This document shows positions 1 through 4,222 of a stretch of 13,546 bases of DNA, in pieces. Every line of letters begins with the position of its first letter. Positions within the stretch are counted from its first letter, which is position 1. The stretch is from NCBI GenBank assembly GCA_020629815.1, contig JAHDCN010000027.1, positions 1 to 13,546 on the forward strand. The letters are read 5' to 3'. Source of the stretch: Verrucomicrobiota bacterium (GTDB lineage: Bacteria > Verrucomicrobiota > Verrucomicrobiia > Verrucomicrobiales > DEV007). Made by a program: the position numbers and the translations under genes. The notes beneath the pieces are model-generated. The model ran no database searches, was not told the origin of the DNA, and saw only the letters and a program-made list of their open reading frames with translations.

Positions 1-100
1 AGCCCATGTCGTCAGCCATGATCAGGATGATGTTGGGTCGATCATCGGCCTGAAGGATGGACGAAAATAGGAGAGCGAGAAGCAGAAAATAGGAGCGCAT
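1..100 (-). CDS. Secreted sulfatase, N-terminal fragment (runs off left edge)
   Basis: Only the first 33 codons are present; the gene continues beyond base 1. The start ATG lies at 98-100. The translation begins with a signal peptide (MRSYFLLLALLFSSILQA, likely cut after the final Ala). It is followed by DDRPNIILIMADDMG, the typical start of a type I sulfatase/alkaline-phosphatase-fold domain, in which the paired Asp residues of the ADD motif bind calcium. It would act outside the cytoplasm, removing sulfate esters from polysaccharides or other substrates; the substrate cannot be told. No strong Shine-Dalgarno is visible. It is the second sulfatase in the window, after the one at 4223. The active-site cysteine motif lies outside the window. 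The family call is firm from this N-terminus, though other members of the same superfamily, such as phosphodiesterases, begin similarly. Confidence 0.85.
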   Translation of the reverse strand, partial: MRSYFLLLALLFSSILQADDRPNIILIMADDMG

Positions 101-110
101 GAGATTAATT

Positions 111-139
111 TTGAACAGGAGGCAGCAGAGGAAACGGAG
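111..139 (+). repeat. 29-bp inverted repeat, left copy
   Basis: It begins TTGAACAGGAG and matches the reverse complement of 996-1024 at 26 of 29 positions. The two copies point inward and bracket the small unknown gene, the DUF4375-like gene and one recN-end repeat. The sequence has a rough 9-base internal period (CTC/CAG-type units). I see no matching target-site duplication next to the two ends. Confidence 0.75.
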
Positions 140-171
140 GCTTCTCTATCTTGTTCCAATAAACCCGATTT

Positions 172-213
172 ACTTCCTCCTGAGAAGCTTTTCCGCTAGC
201 GCGATTGCTTCAA
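172..213 (-). repeat. recN-end repeat, copy 1 (cassette boundary)
   Basis: This is one of three copies of a repeat whose 30-bp core is exact (here 183-212). On the minus strand the centre reads GAAGC-N5-CGCTAGCG-N5-GCTTC, so it has dyad symmetry with matching outer arms. Copies 1 and 3 are identical over 33 bp (180-212 and 1653-1685). A weaker match extends to the ACTTCC block at 172-177. The repeat overlaps the TGA stop of the 82-codon-scale gene before it. Read in the recN frame it would encode EAIALAEKLLRRK and then a TAA stop, so it also preserves a usable RecN tail. Confidence 0.9.
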
Positions 214-449
214 TCGATTGTCTCTTTCGAAAGCCGTTCCACCCTTATATTCTTCAGATAGTCCAAATCAAATCCATAGGGGATGCCTCTGATTTCAAGT
301 TTCTCAATATCAACCGAATAAAAATCGGCTGACCCGTCTTCGTTAAGCCCATAGAAAACGTACAATCCTTCGCCACCATCCGAGAACTCGATCCAAACAG
401 CCTCGCCTGAATGGTTCTCCCCCAATTCATTTAGCTCTCCTTGCGTCAT
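210..449 (-). CDS. Small acidic protein of unknown function (79 aa)
   Basis: I do not recognise this protein. From the ATG at 447-449 it is 79 residues, starting MTQGELNELGENHSGEAVW and ending VERLSKETID. It is soluble-looking, with no signal peptide or membrane segment, and acidic (roughly 17 Asp/Glu against about 7 Lys/Arg). It is rich in aromatic residues in the middle (VWIEF, YVFYG, DFYSV), suggesting a small beta-rich domain. I chose ATG 449 because a weak TTGAGA ribosome-binding motif precedes it; a TTG start at 458 adds three residues. It lies 37 bp after the DUF4375-like gene on the same strand and is probably co-transcribed. Its TGA stop overlaps the first bases of repeat copy 1. As second gene of a cassette-like pair it could be a partner, antidote or immunity protein of the first; that is inference. 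Confidence 0.7.
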   Translation of the reverse strand: MTQGELNELGENHSGEAVWIEFSDGGEGLYVFYGLNEDGSADFYSVDIEKLEIRGIPYGFDLDYLKNIRVERLSKETID

Positions 450-486
450 TATTCTCAATTGGGTCCGAAAAATCGTTTTGGTTTTA

Positions 487-984
487 TCAAGAGTATCGTT
501 TGCGATTTGTCCGAATATGGTCCGCCAAAATTCCTACAAGCTTTCGGTCAGATTGGAAAAATATTGTGTCTTGTTTGTCGAACGGGTCCTGCTCGTACGC
601 ATTATTGTAGGCATTGTAAGTGGCGCCTTTCCCTGCTTCGTAATTCTCCGGTCGATAGATGGCCAGTGCACCAGCAAAAATTTCTGAAAATCCGTCCGCT
701 CGAAAATATTTCAGCCCTTGCTCAACTAGATGACGATAAATGCCTTGTGAATTCCAAAAATACTGATGGTGTCCACCATTAGTAACTTCATTTTGGTAGT
801 AGACCAAGGGCTCGATATATCTCCATTTTTCAGGAAGAGTTTCCAACCGATCAACTGACGCACGAGTATCATCAATCTCTACCTTGGCGGCAATGAGATC
901 AGCCAAGTCGAACACAAAATAATCGTCGGTGGTGTCGAGCTCGTTTATGGAAATTGAATTTTTCACGAGGAGTTTTTTTATCAC
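487..984 (-). CDS. DUF4375/DMP19-like protein (165 aa)
   Basis: The recognisable stretch is in the middle: YQNEVTNGGHHQYFWNSQG followed by a helical segment and an Ala-rich AGALAIY. This matches the pattern of the DUF4375 family (NGG-hydrophobic-QFF-N), to which the Neisseria DNA-mimic protein DMP19 belongs. Most family members have no known function. The protein is moderately acidic, with no signal peptide or membrane span. The start is uncertain: GTG at 982-984 is the longest choice, with a weak GGA upstream; an internal GTG at codon 7 would shorten it. It is the first gene of the second cassette-like unit, 37 bp ahead of the small acidic gene. It starts just downstream of repeat copy 2 and an inward-facing 29-bp inverted repeat. 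The family is a pattern-recognition call; the function is unknown. Confidence 0.75.
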   Translation of the reverse strand: MIKKLLVKNSISINELDTTDDYFVFDLADLIAAKVEIDDTRASVDRLETLPEKWRYIEPLVYYQNEVTNGGHHQYFWNSQGIYRHLVEQGLKYFRADGFSEIFAGALAIYRPENYEAGKGATYNAYNNAYEQDPFDKQDTIFFQSDRKLVGILADHIRTNRKRYS

Positions 985-995
985 CTAATTCCGGA

Positions 996-1024
996 CTCTG
1001 TTTCCTCTGCTTTCTCCTGTTCAA
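996..1024 (-). repeat. 29-bp inverted repeat, right copy
   Basis: On the minus strand it reads inward from TTGAACAGGAG at base 1024 and matches 111-139 at 26 of 29 positions. It lies directly beside repeat copy 2 and upstream of the DUF4375-like gene. The pair could be terminal inverted repeats of a 914-bp non-autonomous element, or two members of a dispersed short intergenic repeat that happen to face each other. Confidence 0.75.
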
Positions 1025-1068
1025 CTCACTTCCCCCTAGAAGCTTTTCCGCTAGCGCGATTGCTTCAA
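1025..1068 (-). repeat. recN-end repeat, copy 2 (cassette boundary)
   Basis: The exact 30-bp core is 1038-1067. The match to copy 3 continues through the CTCACTTCC block (1025-1033 here, 1642-1650 in copy 3). Relative to the other copies it has lost one base just outside the core. Read in the recN frame it would therefore give EAIALAEKLLGGSE and run on for several dozen codons instead of stopping. It begins a few bases after the TAA stop of the toxin gene. Confidence 0.9.
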
Positions 1069-1070
1069 AT

Positions 1071-1388
1071 TTACCTACGGTAACCCAATTGATCCTTTAT
1101 CCAGTCTGGATCTGCTTTCATGGGCAGTATGGCAAAAACCATGACGACCGATTCTTCGATAAAGTCATAATAGATACCGAACGGAAAAACAGATCCTAGA
1201 AGTCGATAAAACCCAAAGTGTCTGGATCGGTAACTCTGCTTTGAAGCTTGCAACCGATAAGCATCCTGCAAGATCGAGCGTTCGAAATACAATCCGGTTC
1301 CCGGATCGGCTTCCTCGTAAAATTGGTAGCCTGATTCCAAATCATCGGCCACATCCTCATGAAACTTAAGAACTAGACTTTCTGGCAT
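1071..1388 (-). CDS. RelE/ParE-superfamily toxin of a type II toxin-antitoxin pair
   Basis: The 105-residue product has the layout of the ParE/RelE toxin fold. It opens with LVLKFHEDVADDLESGYQFY, then has GLYFERSI, a central arginine-rich strand (YRSRHFGFYR), a core strand FPFGIYYDF and an end strand VVMVFAILPMKADPDWIK. Members either cleave ribosome-bound mRNA or poison gyrase; which applies here cannot be told. The ATG at 1386-1388 overlaps the end of the antitoxin gene by 23 bases, typical of coupled toxin-antitoxin operons; a TTG one codon earlier is possible. The TAA stop lies just before repeat copy 2. As the second gene of a cassette-like unit it fits the known role of such modules in keeping mobile DNA from being lost. 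No catalytic residue set is firmly assignable by eye. Confidence 0.88.
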   Translation of the reverse strand: MPESLVLKFHEDVADDLESGYQFYEEADPGTGLYFERSILQDAYRLQASKQSYRSRHFGFYRLLGSVFPFGIYYDFIEESVVMVFAILPMKADPDWIKDQLGYRR

Positions 1389-1584
1389 CAAGTTCTGCTT
1401 TCAATTCTTCGATCGACAGAGATTTGGCTTCTCCTGATTCTAATGACTGTCTTCTGCGCTTCAGCACCTCACCATGCCATTTCGGTGACTCAAGCTTCTC
1501 GGACCGAAGGGAAGACCAAAGTTGCTCCATGCAGTTAAGTCGATCACTTTCGGAAAGCTCCAGAATCTCGTCAATCGCTGTCAT
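1366..1584 (-). CDS. Antitoxin, putative addiction-module component family
   Basis: The 72-residue product begins MTAIDEILELSESDRLNCME and continues QLWSSLRSEK, then RRRQSLESGEAKSLSIEELK. This matches the short antitoxin family described as putative addiction module component (Unstab_antitox, TIGR02574 type). That family has an N-terminal Leu-rich helix, an LW-SL motif and a C-terminal basic-then-acidic helix ending in SxEE. These proteins neutralise a RelE/ParE toxin encoded next to them and are usually labile. I chose ATG 1582-1584 because a strong AGGAAGG lies 8 bases upstream. A GTG at 1651-1653, inside the end of recN, would add 23 unconvincing residues. The toxin gene follows and overlaps. 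The only space for its promoter is the 58 bases after the recN stop, so it may also be read from recN. Confidence 0.88.
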   Translation of the reverse strand: MTAIDEILELSESDRLNCMEQLWSSLRSEKLESPKWHGEVLKRRRQSLESGEAKSLSIEELKAELDARKSSS

Positions 1585-1641
1585 TTCGAACACCTTCCTA
1601 TCAAAAGTCGAATACTTCAACAGGAATTGGCTGCCCCATTT

Positions 1642-1685
1642 CTCACTTCCCACTGAGAAGCTTTTCCGCTAGCGCGATTGCTTCA
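1642..1685 (-). repeat. recN-end repeat, copy 3 (inside recN coding sequence)
   Basis: The exact 30-bp core is 1656-1685. This copy is coding: it gives the final RecN residues EAIALAEKLLSGK and the TGA stop at 1643-1645. Because the core is identical, third codon positions included, in the two copies after the last stop codons of the gene pairs, the similarity is at DNA level and not due to shared protein selection. It is the likely ancestral site from which the other two derive. Confidence 0.9.
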
Positions 1686-3286
1686 TCGCCGCCGCCGCCC
1701 AGCATTCGAGCCAGTTCTTCGAGTCGGGTTTTGCCATCGACTTCTTCCAGACGGGAATGGGTGGTTTTGTTTTCCACTTCCTTGGTCACCAGATAGTGAA
1801 AATGGGCCAGCGCTGCGACCTGCGGCATATGAGTAATGGCTACGACCTGATGGCGAGTTCCCAATGCGGCCATTTTCTTTCCGACCGCGCCGGCGATTTC
1901 ACCGCCGACGTTGGCGTCAATCTCGTCGAAGACCATCAGAGGAATCTGGTCCTGATCGGCGAGCGCACTTTTCACCGCCAACATCACACGAGACATCTCA
2001 CCGGAGGAGGCTATCACCCGTAGCGGTTTGACCGGCTCGCCCGGATTTGGGCCAAACAGGAAATCAACGGTCTGAAAACCCTTCGGTTGAGGCTCTTCGG
2101 TTTGCTCGATCTCGATTTCGAAGACGGATTGCTTGAAGCCGAGATCCTCCAGGTGACCGGCAATTTCTTTTGCCAGTTTCGGTGCTGCTTTTTCCCGAAG
2201 TTTACCCAGAGCAGCGCCACTTTCTTTCACGGCTTCCAAAGCGGCTTGTTCCTCTTCTGCCAATCGCTCGAGTTCCTCTTCGCGGCCATCGATCGACTCG
2301 AGGCGGGTGCGGGCGTTGGATTCGTATTCGAGGACGTCTTCGATGGACTGACCGTATTTTCGTTTCAGGCCCTCGATCTCATCAATGCGATGTTCCATTT
2401 GCACCAGCTCAGCCGGATCAATCTCCAGCGTTTCGGTGTAGTCCTTGAGACTCGAATCCAGTTCTTCGATCTCCATTCGGGCAGAGGAGAAACCTTCGAG
2501 AAATTTGCCGGTTTCCGGATCGAGCTTTTCCAGATCGCTTAAACTGCGCTGTGCCTCAGTCAGATTCGCCACAGCGGAGTTCACTGCCTTTTGAGCATCC
2601 TGCGCGTGATCGACCAGTTTCGCACCGTTTTGGGCGATCGAGTAGCGCTGTTCCATTGCCGAAATCTGGCTGACCTCAAGCGCGGCTGCCGCTATCTCGT
2701 CCACCTGGAAACGGAGCAGATCGATCTCCTGATCGGTGGCCTGACGCAGGCTGCGAAACTCCTCAATTTCGTTCACTTTTCCCTGCCAGGCACGATAGGC
2801 ATCGAGATACGCTTGGCGTTGTTTGCCCGCCTTGGCATAGGCATCCAGCATGGCGAGTTGCCGATCCTGAGAAAGCAGGGATTGGTGTTCGTGGGGGCCA
2901 TGCAAATCCACCAGATGATTGCCCAGCGCTTTCAAAACCGAAAGGGTGCAGGGAGAGCAATTGACGAACTGCTTGTTGCCGCTGCCGAATACGCGCTTCA
3001 AAACCAGTTGATCCTCTTCGCAGGGTTCGAGTCCGGTTTCCTCGAGCAGCTCATTGACCTGGGCGAGATTGGAATTGAGTTGGAAGATCGCTTCCACGGT
3101 GCAGCTGCTTTCGCCGGTTCGAATCAGATCGTGATTGGCGCGCTCTCCGAGAATTAGCTTTAACGCTCCGACAATCATCGATTTTCCGGCTCCGGTCTGT
3201 CCGGTGACACCGATCAAACCGTCGCCCAGTTCCCAGGTCAGGTCATCGACGAGGGCGAGATTCTTGATTTTTAGAACGGAGAGCAT
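1643..3286 (-). CDS. recN: DNA repair protein RecN
   Basis: RecN is an SMC-like ATPase that acts in double-strand-break repair. The 547-residue product is close to the usual length of about 550. The N-terminus MLSVLKIKNLALVDDLTWEL leads into a Walker A motif GQTGAGKS at residues 29-36. A long central region rich in Glu, Leu, Ala and Lys is the coiled coil. The C-terminal half has the ABC signature ASSGEMSR (about 426-433), where most RecN have ASGGELSR. It also has Walker B LMVFDEID (450-457) and the ITH histidine at about 486. ATG 3284-3286 is chosen because homology starts exactly there; a 51-residue upstream extension is not RecN-like. It is divergent from the hydrolase gene across 57 bp. 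No LexA-type operator could be recognised there. Its last 13 codons form the repeat discussed under the cassette array. Confidence 0.97.
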   Translation of the reverse strand: MLSVLKIKNLALVDDLTWELGDGLIGVTGQTGAGKSMIVGALKLILGERANHDLIRTGESSCTVEAIFQLNSNLAQVNELLEETGLEPCEEDQLVLKRVFGSGNKQFVNCSPCTLSVLKALGNHLVDLHGPHEHQSLLSQDRQLAMLDAYAKAGKQRQAYLDAYRAWQGKVNEIEEFRSLRQATDQEIDLLRFQVDEIAAAALEVSQISAMEQRYSIAQNGAKLVDHAQDAQKAVNSAVANLTEAQRSLSDLEKLDPETGKFLEGFSSARMEIEELDSSLKDYTETLEIDPAELVQMEHRIDEIEGLKRKYGQSIEDVLEYESNARTRLESIDGREEELERLAEEEQAALEAVKESGAALGKLREKAAPKLAKEIAGHLEDLGFKQSVFEIEIEQTEEPQPKGFQTVDFLFGPNPGEPVKPLRVIASSGEMSRVMLAVKSALADQDQIPLMVFDEIDANVGGEIAGAVGKKMAALGTRHQVVAITHMPQVAALAHFHYLVTKEVENKTTHSRLEEVDGKTRLEELARMLGGGGDEAIALAEKLLSGK

Positions 3287-3343
3287 TTTGCAATGGCGGG
3301 TAGGTGTGGGAGTATGGATCACCTGTGAAAGGGTTGCAAAGAA

Positions 3344-4138
3344 ATGTCCGACACAGATCCAGAATTCGAACTGACCTTTCTCGGCACCGGCACATCCATC
3401 GGAGTGCCAGTGATCGGCTGTGATTGCCCAGTCTGCCAATCTGACGATCCAATCAATCAGCGCAGTCGGTCATCGGTTTTTGTAAAGACGCCCGAAGTGC
3501 AGTTCGTGGTTGATACCGGACCGGATTTTCGAATGCAGTGCCTGCGCGAGGGAATTCGGGAACTGGACGCGGCTCTGTTTACCCACGCGCACAGCGATCA
3601 CATCATGGGCTTCGATGATTTGCGGCGTTTCAGCCTGGGGGCTGATGACATTATCGACATCTACGCCACCGAAGATTGTTTCCAGAGGCTGAAGCTGGCC
3701 TTCGATTACGCATTCAATGGCGAGAACCGCTACCCCGGTTACCTGAAACCCGAGCCGCATCTGATTACCGGGTCATTTGAAGTCGGTGATTTGCAGGTGA
3801 CTCCGATTCCGGTAGAGCACGGCAAGGTGGAGACCATCGGTTTTCATTTTGAAACCAAGGGCGGGAAGCGGATCGCGTACGTTCCCGATGTGAAAGTTTT
3901 TCCCGAGTCGAGTCGGAAGATTTGTCGGGACGTAGACGTGTTGATCATTGACGGACTGCAGCCCAAGGAACATTGGACTCATTTATCCGTTCCCGAAGCG
4001 GTGGATGTTGCTCTAGATTTGCGAGCCAGGCAGGCCTGGCTGACCCACTTCACCTGTCGTGTCGATTACAAGGTGATTGGACCTACCTTGCCGGACCATA
4101 TTGGTCTGTCACATGACGGCTTGAAGTTGTCTCTTTAG
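3344..4138 (+). CDS. PhnP-like metallo-beta-lactamase-fold hydrolase
   Basis: This 264-residue protein carries the metal-binding set of the MBL fold: THAHSDH at 80-86 (His81, His83, Asp85, His86), His159 in IPVEHG, Asp182 in YVPDVK and His235 in WLTHF. An early CDCPVC cluster (Cys26, Cys28, Cys31) resembles the structural zinc site of PhnP. PhnP is the phosphoribosyl 1,2-cyclic phosphate phosphodiesterase of phosphonate metabolism. No phn genes are nearby, so the substrate is probably another cyclic phosphodiester or small phosphoester. In many genomes this subfamily is a single conserved cytoplasmic gene of unknown substrate. ATG 3344 follows an AAAGGG about 10 bases upstream. The N-terminal LTFLGTGTSIGVPVIGC is the standard family opening. 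The gene is divergent from recN and ends 84 bp before the sulfatase. Confidence 0.9.
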   Translation: MSDTDPEFELTFLGTGTSIGVPVIGCDCPVCQSDDPINQRSRSSVFVKTPEVQFVVDTGPDFRMQCLREGIRELDAALFTHAHSDHIMGFDDLRRFSLGADDIIDIYATEDCFQRLKLAFDYAFNGENRYPGYLKPEPHLITGSFEVGDLQVTPIPVEHGKVETIGFHFETKGGKRIAYVPDVKVFPESSRKICRDVDVLIIDGLQPKEHWTHLSVPEAVDVALDLRARQAWLTHFTCRVDYKVIGPTLPDHIGLSHDGLKLSL

Positions 4139-4154
4139 AATCTGCATTTCACGA

Positions 4155-4184
4155 ATCATTACGAAGTAGTTCGTCATCATTACG
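4155..4184. promoter_or_regulatory. Pair of 9-bp direct repeats ahead of the sulfatase
   Basis: The sequence ATCATTACG occurs at 4155-4163 and again at 4176-4184, exactly 21 bp (two helical turns) apart. Between them ACGAA-GTAG-TTCGT can form a short hairpin. The pair lies 39-68 bp upstream of the sulfatase start and could be an operator. No -10/-35 pair is convincing around it. Confidence 0.3.
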
Positions 4185-4222
4185 CTGTTGCGGTTTACCT
4201 CCGAAAACGACAACATGTTTTC

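Larger units (their letters stand above)
183..1685 (-). mobile_element. Candidate two-cassette array inserted at the 3' end of recN
   Basis: Three copies of an exact 30-bp core split this block into two gene pairs, both in the recN orientation. They are antitoxin plus toxin (between copies 3 and 2) and a DUF4375-like gene plus a small acidic protein (between copies 2 and 1). Copy 3 is the coding end of recN; copies 2 and 1 follow the last gene of each pair. A gene unit ending in a recombination-site-like repeat, entered through one primary site, is the topology of integron cassettes, pdif modules or stacked integrative elements that restore a gene end. Sampled lines in the block are 42-48% G+C, below recN and purA. 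No integrase is present here, so mobility is inferred from structure only. Confidence 0.5.

Noticed and set aside
441..782. Plus-strand open frame opposite the DUF4375-like gene
   Set aside because: It has no family resemblance and no ribosome-binding site, and it opposes a frame with a family-like motif.
1616..1630. Third copy of the TTGAACAGGAG inverted repeat near repeat copy 3
   Set aside because: Only about 10 bases match, with a mismatch. This is compatible with chance.
1585..1653. Longer antitoxin starting at GTG inside recN
   Set aside because: The extra residues are not family-like, and a strong AGGAAGG with correct spacing marks ATG 1584.
172..1685. Classical integron attC sites or a known dif/pdif site
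   Set aside because: The repeats lack the GTTRRRY/RYYYAAC core pair and the longer imperfect palindrome of attC, and the arms do not resemble the dif consensus. Only the general architecture is alike.
172..1685. CRISPR array
   Set aside because: Three repeats are spaced by 600-850 bp of coding sequence. There are no short uniform spacers and no cas genes.
2087..3157. Plus-strand open frames opposite recN (for example 2591-3157)
   Set aside because: They are mirror frames of a well-supported recN with no recognisable domain or ribosome-binding site.
3287..3343. LexA operator between recN and the hydrolase gene
   Set aside because: No symmetric SOS-box-like element was found in the 57 bp. 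TTGCAA occurs twice but too far apart to be convincing.
3287..3439. 51-residue N-terminal extension of RecN
   Set aside because: RecN homology begins exactly at MLSVLKIKNLAL. The extension overlaps the start of the divergent hydrolase gene and resembles no domain.
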